From positions 1 to 9,064 of the forward strand of contig PXBV01000229.1 in NCBI GenBank assembly GCA_003565575.1: 9,064 nt of DNA, in the 5' to 3' direction. Positions 1 through 5,285 of the stretch are shown here, one piece after another (the stretch's first letter is position 1; each line of letters starts with the position of its first letter). Origin of the DNA: Psychroflexus sp. (GTDB lineage Bacteria; Bacteroidota; Bacteroidia; Flavobacteriales; Flavobacteriaceae). A program made the translations under genes and the position numbers. Below the pieces are notes generated by a model, which was given only the letters and a program-made list of their open reading frames with translations, searched no databases and was not told where the DNA came from.

Positions 1-503
1 CGTTTTTCAACAATGGCTTTAGCAAGCTTTCTAGACATCTTTATTTCTCCGTACTGCCATAATATTTGAGCGATTTGTTCTTCTGAGTATGTATTCACCA
101 ATTCTGAAGCGCTTAAGCCAGACTTTTGATCCATTCTCATATCCAAATCTGCATCAAACCTTATGGAAAAGCCACGCTCACCTTCATCAAACTGATGCGA
201 AGAAACCCCAAAATCACCTAGAATAGCATCCACCTGTTTTACGCCTTCCAGCTTCAGGAAACGTTTTATTAATCTAAAATTTGCCTGAATCAATGCAAAC
301 CTAGGGTCATTAATAGTATTTTCTTGCGCATCTTGATCTTGGTCGAAAGCGTAAAGTTTTCCATTTTCGCCAAGTCGAGAAAGAATTTCTTTAGAATGAC
401 CACCACCACCAAAAGTCACATCTACATAAACACCATTTGGTTTTATAGACATGCCATCAATGCTTTCTTTCAGTAGAACAGGTATGTGGTAAGTTTCATT
501 CAT
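1..503 (-). CDS. rsmH: 16S rRNA (cytosine1402-N4)-methyltransferase RsmH, N-terminal part, runs off left edge
   Basis: RsmH (MraW) uses S-adenosylmethionine to methylate N4 of C1402 in the 16S rRNA P site, in the cytoplasm. I read an open frame of 167 complete codons from ATG at 503 to the window edge; the C-terminal half is missing (family length is about 300). The protein starts MNETYHIPVLLKES. The glycine-rich SAM loop DVTFGGGGHS is at residues 28-37. The family signature follows as GDFGVSSHQFDEGERGFS near 97-113, then a DLDMRMD stretch near 119-125. Most relatives have DLGVSS, so Phe replaces Leu here. The start overlaps the mraZ stop by 8 bases (ATGAATGA), which suggests translational coupling and matches the standard mraZ-rsmH order of the dcw cluster. 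It should therefore be transcribed from the mraZ promoter and share MraZ control. Confidence 0.96.
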   Translation of the reverse strand, partial: MNETYHIPVLLKESIDGMSIKPNGVYVDVTFGGGGHSKEILSRLGENGKLYAFDQDQDAQENTINDPRFALIQANFRLIKRFLKLEGVKQVDAILGDFGVSSHQFDEGERGFSIRFDADLDMRMDQKSGLSASELVNTYSEEQIAQILWQYGEIKMSRKLAKAIVEK

Positions 504-951
504 TCGTTTCAAATCGCATAACGTCTTCAGCTAAATCTGCAAAATCTTCAGAGTCGCTAATGACTGATTCATATTTTTCTTTATCCCAAATCTCAACGAT
601 ATTAATCGCAGAGGAGACCACAATCTCCTTTTCGATAGACGCAAAATTGATAAGGTCCTTAGGAATCAATAATCTGCCGCTGGCATCGACATCTATAATT
701 TTGACACCTGCAGAAAATTTTCTTATAAAATCGTTGTTCTTTTTACTGAATCGATTCAAACCATTCATTTTATCCATCAGTAAATTCCATTCACTCATAG
801 GATATAATTCCAGACAAGGTTGAAACACAGAGCGTTTCAATACAAAACCCTCTTCTAGTAAAGGAAGCATCTGCTTTTTAAGACCAGATGGTAGCATAAG
901 TCGACCCTTTGTGTCAACTTTGCACTCGTATGTTCCTACTAGGGTGTTCAT
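496..951 (-). CDS. mraZ: Transcriptional regulator MraZ, first gene of the dcw cluster
   Basis: MraZ is a nucleoid-associated, ring-forming DNA-binding protein that regulates its own division/cell-wall operon. I choose ATG at 951, giving 151 residues (MNTLVGTYECKVD), the usual family start and length. The frame stays open up to 1005, but those extra codons lie in the operator and upstream of the likely transcription start. The protein has two tandem SpoVT/AbrB-type half-domains, each with the diagnostic DxxxR motif: D13-T-K-G-R17 followed by LMLP, and D89-A-S-G-R93 followed by LLIP. It overlaps rsmH by 8 bases at its 3' end. Three direct repeats that match known MraZ binding sites lie 41-64 bases upstream of the start, so autoregulation is very likely. 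Confidence 0.96.
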   Translation of the reverse strand: MNTLVGTYECKVDTKGRLMLPSGLKKQMLPLLEEGFVLKRSVFQPCLELYPMSEWNLLMDKMNGLNRFSKKNNDFIRKFSAGVKIIDVDASGRLLIPKDLINFASIEKEIVVSSAINIVEIWDKEKYESVISDSEDFADLAEDVMRFETNE

Positions 952-971
952 GGTTAGATTGCTTTCAACTT

Positions 972-979
972 CAAATATA
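972..979 (-). promoter_or_regulatory. mraZ promoter, -7 element TATATTTG
   Basis: The minus strand reads TATATTTG, an exact match to the Bacteroidota -7 consensus TAnnTTTG. It lies 20 bases before the mraZ ATG at 951, so transcription would start near 967 with a leader of about 15 bases. No clear TTG (-33) element is visible at the usual spacing; the MraZ boxes occupy that place. The motif is part of a short inverted repeat, TTCAA-ATATA-TTGAA (970-984). Confidence 0.6.
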
Positions 980-985
980 TTGAAT

Positions 986-1016
986 TTTTTACCACTTTTT
1001 ACCACTTTTTACCACA
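986..1016 (-). promoter_or_regulatory. MraZ operator: three direct GTGG repeats at 10-base spacing
   Basis: On the minus strand GTGGTAAAAA occurs three times in a row; the GTGG cores are at 1012-1015, 1002-1005 and 992-995. This matches the arrangement known for MraZ, which binds tandem TGGG- or AAAGTG-type repeats about one helical turn apart upstream of mraZ. The repeats sit just upstream of the -7 element, over the -33 region, so bound MraZ should block RNA polymerase. A fourth GTGG at 1033-1036 lies 21 bases (two turns) beyond the last repeat. Confidence 0.85.
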
Positions 1017-1017
1017 T

Positions 1018-1026
1018 TGTGGATAA
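1018..1026 (-). promoter_or_regulatory. DnaA box 1 (TTATCCACA)
   Basis: The minus strand reads TTATCCACA, an exact match to the canonical DnaA box. It abuts the outermost MraZ repeat: CCACA (1012-1016) and TGTGG (1018-1022) form a 5-base inverted repeat around one T. It is a plausible DnaA binding site in an AT-rich region, either for origin function or for DnaA control of the mraZ operon. Confidence 0.6.
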
Positions 1027-1034
1027 CTTTTTCC

Positions 1035-1066
1035 ACTAGAAGTCTTTAAGACTTGTTCACTCTAGT
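1035..1066. repeat. Nested inverted repeat between the two DnaA boxes
   Basis: The inner perfect arms are AGTCTT (1041-1046) and AAGACT (1048-1053) around one T. The outer perfect arms are ACTAGA (1035-1040) and TCTAGT (1061-1066). The outer pair is asymmetric around the inner one, so the two may be separate binding sites rather than one hairpin. There is no T-run, so it is not an obvious terminator. Confidence 0.55.
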
Positions 1067-1107
1067 AAAAACAACGCATTGAAGAGATTAGGAATTACAT
1101 AAAAGTC

Positions 1108-1116
1108 TGTGGATAA
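1108..1116 (-). promoter_or_regulatory. DnaA box 2 (TTATCCACA)
   Basis: This is a second exact TTATCCACA on the minus strand, in the same orientation and exactly 90 bases from the first. I found no other exact copy of this 9-mer in the window. A near match in the opposite orientation, TTTTCCACT, lies at 1029-1037 with one mismatch to TTWTNCACA. Confidence 0.6.
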
Positions 1117-1209
1117 AGCTCCTAATTTGCTTTTTTGTTATAAAAAATTAAACAAACAACTTTAAAAAGGAACAAAAAAAAGAAATTAAAGCTCTTATTT
1201 ACACTTATT

Positions 1210-1241
1210 TAGACTTTATAAAACAAGTCTAGAGAACTCTA
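1210..1241. repeat. Inverted repeats TAGACTT/AAGTCTA and TAGAG/CTCTA
   Basis: The 7-base arms TAGACTT (1210-1216) and AAGTCTA (1225-1231) are perfect, with an 8-base loop. Overlapping their right end, TAGAG-AA-CTCTA (1230-1241) forms a second small palindrome, and TCTAGA (1228-1233) a third. The AGTCT/AGACT core also occurs at 1041-1053 and 1104-1108, so the motif recurs across this intergenic region. Confidence 0.5.
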
Positions 1242-1251
1242 AGCTATTCTT

Positions 1252-1275
1252 ATTCAAATATCTTTATATTTGAAT
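1252..1275 (+). promoter_or_regulatory. Hydrolase-engB promoter inside a 10-base perfect inverted repeat
   Basis: The plus strand has TATATTTG at 1265-1272, an exact TAnnTTTG -7 element, 23 bases before the ATG at 1296. It lies in a perfect inverted repeat, ATTCAAATAT (1252-1261), CTTT, ATATTTGAAT (1266-1275). The right arm covers the -7 element, so a dimeric regulator bound here would occlude the promoter. No TTG -33 element is visible at the expected spacing. Confidence 0.55.
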
Positions 1276-1295
1276 TTTGAAATTCTGAAAACCTG

Positions 1296-2060
1296 ATGGA
1301 AGAACATATTACGCAAGAAGATAAGTTTAAGTACTTTGAAAGAGGAGAAGGAACTCCTATTGTTATCTTACATGGATTAATGGGAGGCTTGAGTAACTTT
1401 GATGGAGTGATGAATTATTTTCCAGAAAAGGGATACAAGGTAGTTGTACCTGAGTTGCCTCTATATGACTTACCTTTACTGAAAACTAATATTAAAAACT
1501 TAACCAAATACATTAAGGAATTTATAGATTTTAAAGCTTATGGCAAGGTTATCTTGGTTGGAAATTCGCTTGGTGGTCACATAGGTTTATTAACCACAAA
1601 ACTCTATCCAGAGGTGGTAAAAGCTCTTGTGATAACGGGAAGTTCTGGACTCTATGAAAGTGCAATGGGAGAAAGTTATCCAAAACGCGGAGATTATGAA
1701 TACATCAAGAAGAAAGCTCAAGATGTATTTTATGATCCAGAAATAGCAACTAAAGAAATTATAGATGATGTTTATGATGTGGTGAATGATCGTGTAAAGG
1801 TTTTAAAAACCTTATCTATTGCCAAGAGTGCCATCAGGCATAATATGTCTAAAGATCTACCCAACATGAAAACACCTACTTGCATCATCTGGGGCAAACA
1901 GGATGAAGTTACTCCACCACTTGTGGCAAAAGATTTTGACAAACTGCTACCAGACTCAGAATTGTTTTGGGTTGATAAATGTGGCCACGCTGCAATGATG
2001 GAGCACCCAGATGAGTTTAATGCAATTCTACACGCTTGGCTCGAGAAGAGAAAGCTCTAA
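1296..2060 (+). CDS. Alpha/beta-hydrolase fold enzyme (substrate unknown)
   Basis: This is a 254-residue soluble alpha/beta hydrolase with no signal peptide, so it is probably cytoplasmic. The full catalytic apparatus is visible. The oxyanion HG motif is at 26-27 (ILHGLMGG). The nucleophile elbow G89-N-S91-L-G93 gives Ser91. The acid is Asp203 in WGKQDEVTPP, and the base is His231 in DKCGHAAMMEHP. Length and layout fit the small esterase/C-C hydrolase/haloperoxidase-like group, but nothing fixes the substrate. It is followed 9 bases later by engB on the same strand, so the two are probably one transcript from the promoter at 1265-1272. The start is the first ATG after that promoter. I infer a housekeeping hydrolase; the name of any specific reaction would be a guess. 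Confidence 0.9.
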   Translation: MEEHITQEDKFKYFERGEGTPIVILHGLMGGLSNFDGVMNYFPEKGYKVVVPELPLYDLPLLKTNIKNLTKYIKEFIDFKAYGKVILVGNSLGGHIGLLTTKLYPEVVKALVITGSSGLYESAMGESYPKRGDYEYIKKKAQDVFYDPEIATKEIIDDVYDVVNDRVKVLKTLSIAKSAIRHNMSKDLPNMKTPTCIIWGKQDEVTPPLVAKDFDKLLPDSELFWVDKCGHAAMMEHPDEFNAILHAWLEKRKL

Positions 2061-2069
2061 ATTCTTTCT

Positions 2070-2669
2070 ATGAAAATCAAAACTGCTAGCTTTGTAGTAA
2101 GTAATTCTGACGTAACAAAATGTCCAAACTCACAGTTACCAGAATATGCTTTCATAGGAAGAAGTAATGTGGGGAAGTCTTCGCTTATAAACATGCTAAC
2201 GGGTAGAAAAAACCTAGCCAAAGTGTCTGGTAAGCCCGGCAAAACAAGACTTATCAATCATTTTTTAATTAATCAAAACTGGCATCTAGTTGACTTGCCT
2301 GGCTACGGTTATGCTAGAGTAAGTAAGAAAGAGAAAAAAACATTTCAAAAATACATTACTGCATACTTTGAAAAACGACAACAACTTGTGAATACATTTA
2401 TTCTAATAGATTCTAGGCTTGACCCCCAACCCATCGACTTAGAGTTTTTGGAGTGGATGGGACTTAATGGTGTTCCCTTTTCTATAGTATTTACAAAAGC
2501 GGATAAACTTAAACCTAAGGCATTAGAAAGCAATATTGCCACTTACAAAGCTAAGCTTATGGAGACTTGGGAAGTTCTCCCACCATATTTCGTTACTTCT
2601 TCTTCTAACCAAACTGGTCGTGAAGATGTATTGAATTACATAGAAGATATCAACAGTAAGTTGAAGTAA
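2070..2669 (+). CDS. engB: Ribosome-assembly GTPase EngB (YihA/YsxC)
   Basis: EngB is a small, usually essential TRAFAC-class GTPase that takes part in late assembly of the 50S ribosomal subunit in the cytoplasm. At 199 residues it has the normal family length. The G motifs are in order: G1 GRSNVGKS at 30-37; G2 Thr59 within GKPGKTR; G3 DLPG at 75-78, followed by the EngB-typical YGYA; G4 TKAD at 142-145; G5 around TSSS at 176-179. It starts 9 bases after the hydrolase stop and has no visible promoter of its own, so co-transcription is likely. The next gene is convergent, only 17 bases beyond the stop, and no terminator hairpin lies between them. Confidence 0.97.
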   Translation: MKIKTASFVVSNSDVTKCPNSQLPEYAFIGRSNVGKSSLINMLTGRKNLAKVSGKPGKTRLINHFLINQNWHLVDLPGYGYARVSKKEKKTFQKYITAYFEKRQQLVNTFILIDSRLDPQPIDLEFLEWMGLNGVPFSIVFTKADKLKPKALESNIATYKAKLMETWEVLPPYFVTSSSNQTGREDVLNYIEDINSKLK

Positions 2670-2686
2670 TTGAAACCTGACTGTGT

Positions 2687-3055
2687 TTATAATCTAGCTT
2701 TGATTGTATCAATCAATTCTTCAACGTTTTCTATGTCATTGATTTCCTCTCTGCTGATTATTAAACCAAGCTCATAATTATCTTGATACAACACGACAGG
2801 CAAGCTATAAAGCTTTTCAAATTTAGATTTAAACTGCTTTTGATATTCATCTTTATGCAAGAAAATCATCTCTATATCACTGTGTTTCCTAAACGACTTC
2901 CACTTCCTATTTTCTGTAAGTATCCCATATGTAAGCTCACATAACCTACACTCATAAGTCTTAGGACTCAACACCTTGTGTATGCTACCTATCAATGAGT
3001 TTTCTGGGCCTGAATTAGCGTTATAAACAAAAATAAGCGCTTTATTTTTTAACAT
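2687..3055 (-). CDS. Small conserved-type protein with a CxxC motif, last gene of the gldB-gldC operon
   Basis: I do not recognise a named family. The product has 122 residues, no signal peptide and no membrane segment. It begins with a hydrophobic strand followed by YNANSG (11-16). A CxxC pair, C36-R-L-C39, sits in the segment TYECRLCELTYG. A second hydrophobic strand with a proline (LPVVLYQDN, 85-93) and a C-terminal acidic helix follow. CxxC after the first strand and a proline before a later strand could hint at a thioredoxin-like fold or a metal site, but this is weak inference. Its ATG overlaps the 3' end of gldC by 14 bases, so it is surely co-translated with gldC. That context suggests, but does not show, a link to gliding or envelope function. 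Codon use looks like its neighbours. Confidence 0.85.
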   Translation of the reverse strand: MLKNKALIFVYNANSGPENSLIGSIHKVLSPKTYECRLCELTYGILTENRKWKSFRKHSDIEMIFLHKDEYQKQFKSKFEKLYSLPVVLYQDNYELGLIISREEINDIENVEELIDTIKARL

Positions 3056-3383
3056 CCTTTATATCTAGTTTCTCTGCAAAATAATCACAGAAATCCTTCA
3101 TAGTTGCTGTCATTTTTTGATCATCTGTAGCGCGTTGGTAAGTATCTGTCATTCCAACAAAAATTTGATGAAAAAACTTCTTCATTTCATCCACAGGCAT
3201 CTCTTTGGTCCATAAATCTATACGAAGAGTTTCCTGTGCTTTATGATCCCATATGCTTAAAAAAGCGGCTTTTGCTTCTTCATTATCTACGCCACCGTCT
3301 TGCGCTGACCACGTGAGCTTTTCTGGGATTCTATTTTCATCTGTAACAACGTTGATTTTAATTTCAGATTTTTTTTCAATCAT
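3042..3383 (-). CDS. gldC: Gliding motility protein GldC
   Basis: GldC is a small protein of the Bacteroidota, found with GldB. In Flavobacterium johnsoniae gldC is co-transcribed with gldB and helps gliding without being strictly required. The product has 113 residues, close to the usual length, and no signal peptide, so it is predicted to be cytoplasmic. The family character shows in the N-terminal strand (KSEIKINVVTDENRIPEKLTW), the conserved-looking DGG turn near 29-31, the FLSIWD stretch near 41-46 and the amphipathic C-terminal half ending near FCDYFAEKL. Its biochemical role is unknown. The start lies 2 bases after the gldB stop and the 3' end overlaps the next gene by 14 bases, so the three genes form a tight operon read from the gldB promoter. 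Confidence 0.93.
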   Translation of the reverse strand: MIEKKSEIKINVVTDENRIPEKLTWSAQDGGVDNEEAKAAFLSIWDHKAQETLRIDLWTKEMPVDEMKKFFHQIFVGMTDTYQRATDDQKMTATMKDFCDYFAEKLDIKDVKK

Positions 3384-3385
3384 GA

Positions 3386-4342
3386 CTAAGGTTTATATTT
3401 TGATTTTTTAAAAATAACATCCGCTTCGAGTTCTAGAAGCTCCTTTAGGTTTGTATTAGGAAACTTTTTCATATAATTTCGTACAATCTGCCACCCTATA
3501 TATTGACCTATTCTAGGAGATGACTCTTGGTCAAGTTCTAAATAGAATTTGGAATACGGCCCAAGGTTGATAAAGCGATCCTCCAGACGCTTGTCTGTAG
3601 AGTAGATCAGGTTGCGCTCCACGAAATATGACCAAATTTCAGTTGTATTGCTTTGTGCCCATTCCCATTGATCTTCAGAGTAATATATCTTTTGAGCATC
3701 TGTTTCAAAAGGCATTAATACATCTTTAAAATACAAGATCTTCCCGTGATATATCATGTCTGCTAAAAAGGTTCTAGAACGCTTTCGATTGAGTTGTTGT
3801 TTTGCAAAGGCTTCAGCTATGTCTGAAATCAAAAATAGCTTATCTTGCTGGAAAGCTATATATTTTGCTAAGCCTTGATAAAATTTATGGTCTTTTCCCA
3901 AATAATTATCCAGTGAGATGAACAAAAGTTCATCGGTCAACACTAATTTTTGTCTATAGTTGACTTCTTCGGCTAAGGTGTAAATCTTTGGAATCTCAAC
4001 ATCAGGAAAGTAATGGCTTGCATACTTAAAAAATCGTTCAATTCTTTGAGTTTCTTCATCAAAATCTGGAAAAGCAGTCAAAACTTCAGAGTGGATTTCA
4101 TGTTGTAATTCACTTTGCATTTTCTCAATCCACAAGGTATCTGGAACCTGTTCTGGAAATAAAAATGGGTACTTAGATTTTAAGTTTGGTAAATCCTCTG
4201 GACTAGCATTAGCAAATTCAACATCAAACCGCTCAACAATCAGATTCAATTCTATAGCCTCTGCATCAGAATTCAGCTTAGAACTTTTCCGGCAGGCACC
4301 GAGCAACAGCAAGATGCTCAACAAGAGTAAAGGAAATCTCAT
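3386..4342 (-). CDS. gldB: Gliding motility lipoprotein GldB
   Basis: GldB is one of the Gld proteins needed for gliding and for the linked type IX secretion system; F. johnsoniae gldB mutants cannot glide. The product has 318 residues. A lipoprotein signal peptide is clear: Arg2, a leucine-rich core at 5-14, and lipobox LGAC with Cys17 as the lipidation site. The residues after Cys17 are RKSSKL, without the acidic surface-export signal described in some Bacteroidota lipoproteins, so a periplasm-facing location is more likely than the cell surface (inference). The mature part is globular and predicted helical, with the GldB-like segment ERFDVEFA near 37-44 and KYPFLFP near 57-63. It is the first gene of gldB-gldC-small protein and is divergent from nadE. 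Presence of the gene alone does not prove that the organism glides. Confidence 0.94.
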   Translation of the reverse strand: MRFPLLLLSILLLLGACRKSSKLNSDAEAIELNLIVERFDVEFANASPEDLPNLKSKYPFLFPEQVPDTLWIEKMQSELQHEIHSEVLTAFPDFDEETQRIERFFKYASHYFPDVEIPKIYTLAEEVNYRQKLVLTDELLFISLDNYLGKDHKFYQGLAKYIAFQQDKLFLISDIAEAFAKQQLNRKRSRTFLADMIYHGKILYFKDVLMPFETDAQKIYYSEDQWEWAQSNTTEIWSYFVERNLIYSTDKRLEDRFINLGPYSKFYLELDQESSPRIGQYIGWQIVRNYMKKFPNTNLKELLELEADVIFKKSKYKP

Positions 4343-4381
4343 ATTTGATTAAAACTGTTTACAGGTAAAGCTGTTATTAAT

Positions 4382-4389
4382 TATATTTG
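4382..4389 (+). promoter_or_regulatory. nadE promoter, -7 element TATATTTG
   Basis: This is an exact TAnnTTTG match on the plus strand. Transcription would start near 4394, leaving a leader of about 30 bases before the nadE ATG. No convincing TTG -33 element is seen 17-23 bases upstream. It faces the gldB -7 element across three bases. Confidence 0.5.
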
Positions 4390-4392
4390 GTG

Positions 4393-4400
4393 CAAATGTA
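4393..4400 (-). promoter_or_regulatory. gldB operon promoter, -7 element TACATTTG
   Basis: The minus strand reads TACATTTG, an exact TAnnTTTG match. Transcription would start near 4388, giving a leader of about 45 bases before gldB. Only three bases separate it from the nadE -7 element, so RNA polymerase probably cannot occupy both promoters at once. Confidence 0.5.
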
Positions 4401-4423
4401 AGTATAAGCTTAAAAAGAATCTT

Positions 4424-5206
4424 ATGGAAGCTAACAAAACAATTGAATACATTACGTCTTGGTTAACAGATTATTTAAAGAAAAGCCATCAAAAAGGCTT
4501 TGTGATTGGTATTTCTGGAGGAATAGATTCTGCTGTTACTTCTTCATTATGCGCTAATACTGGGCAACCCACCCTTTGTGTTGAACTACCCATTCACCAA
4601 CACAAAACTCAAGTTTCTAGAGCAAGAAAACACATTGAACAGTTGGAAAACAGGTTTGCAAATGTAAGCTCGGTTAAGATAGATTTATCCAATACGTTTG
4701 ACACTTTCAAATCTAGCCTGCCCGAGATAAACAATAAAGATTTACAGGACTTTTCTCTTGCCAACTCTAGAGCAAGGCTAAGAATGACAACGCTTTATTA
4801 TTTTGCTGGAATTCATGGCTATTTAGTTGCTGGAACTGGAAATAAAGTTGAAGATTTTGGGGTTGGTTTCTACACCAAATATGGTGACGGCGGTGTAGAT
4901 TTGAGTCCGATTGCAGATTTAATGAAAAGTGAAGTTTATGAGCTTGCTAAAAATTTAAACGTCATCGATGACATTCAGCAAGCTGAACCCACCGATGGTT
5001 TGTTTGGCGATAGCAGAACCGATGAAGACCAAATTGGCGCTAGTTACGATGAGCTGGAATGGGCAATGGAATTTAATGGAGATGAATCTGAGATTTCAGA
5101 TAGACAGCAAGAGGTTTTGAAAATTTACAAGAAATTGAATACTGCCAATCAACATAAAATGCAGCCCATTCCTGTGTGTGAAATTCCAGAAGAATTTAAG
5201 GCTTAA
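4424..5206 (+). CDS. nadE: NH3-dependent NAD+ synthetase
   Basis: NadE carries out the last step of NAD synthesis: it adenylates nicotinate adenine dinucleotide with ATP and replaces the AMP with ammonia. It is cytoplasmic and usually a homodimer. At 260 residues it has the size of the short, ammonia-using form; the N-terminal glutaminase (nitrilase-like) domain of the glutamine-dependent form is absent. The ATP pyrophosphatase P-loop SGGIDSA is at 31-37. The remaining signature segments follow: NSRARLR at 114-120, GTGNKVEDFGVG at 138-149, TKYGDGGVDL at 151-160 and the PTDGL...TDE segment at 189-201. It is divergent from gldB and convergent with dnaG. Without a glutaminase domain it needs free ammonia or an unlinked glutaminase. 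Confidence 0.96.
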   Translation: MEANKTIEYITSWLTDYLKKSHQKGFVIGISGGIDSAVTSSLCANTGQPTLCVELPIHQHKTQVSRARKHIEQLENRFANVSSVKIDLSNTFDTFKSSLPEINNKDLQDFSLANSRARLRMTTLYYFAGIHGYLVAGTGNKVEDFGVGFYTKYGDGGVDLSPIADLMKSEVYELAKNLNVIDDIQQAEPTDGLFGDSRTDEDQIGASYDELEWAMEFNGDESEISDRQQEVLKIYKKLNTANQHKMQPIPVCEIPEEFKA

Positions 5207-5285
5207 TGAATTAACACCAAAATAAAGGTATATAAATATTATATTTTTGAAGTAAAAAGAATTTTAACAATCAAGGCTAGTTGAG

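Larger units (their letters stand above)
1006..1295. other. AT-rich intergenic region with clustered motifs; candidate replication origin or regulatory hub
   Basis: I find no gene in this stretch. It holds the last MraZ repeat, two exact DnaA boxes, several inverted repeats and the hydrolase promoter. Positions 1131-1200 are extremely AT-rich, with A-tracts and few G or C, and would unwind easily. Genes leave in both directions. Exact DnaA boxes next to an AT-rich stretch are what an oriC contains, but two boxes is fewer than usual and neither dnaA nor another replication-initiation gene is adjacent. An origin is therefore only a hypothesis. Confidence 0.35.

Noticed and set aside
560..823. 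Plus-strand open frame opposite mraZ.
   Set aside because: Antisense shadow of mraZ with no recognisable motif and no promoter. The same holds for the opposite-strand frames at 2057-2257, 2345-2542, 6190-6426, 8074-8292, 8416-8598 and 8701-8937.
952..1005. Longer N-terminus for MraZ (18 extra residues).
   Set aside because: Not family-like; it lies in the operator and upstream of the likely transcription start. Family homology starts at Met 951.
986..1016. Short tandem repeat or CRISPR-like array.
   Set aside because: Three copies of a 10-base unit with no variable spacers, placed exactly as an MraZ operator; no CRISPR features.
1131..1200. Small gene or regulatory RNA in the AT-rich stretch.
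   Set aside because: No sizeable frame with a plausible start, no strong hairpin and no terminator; composition alone is not evidence.
1296..4342. A new multi-gene defence or secretion system around the hydrolase, EngB and gld genes.
   Set aside because: The genes are on different strands in separate transcripts, and most belong to well-known housekeeping or gliding families; nothing links them as one system.
5207..5285. Terminator between convergent nadE and dnaG.
   Set aside because: Only a weak AT-only stem (TATAA-ATA-TTATA) is visible; I cannot support a terminator.
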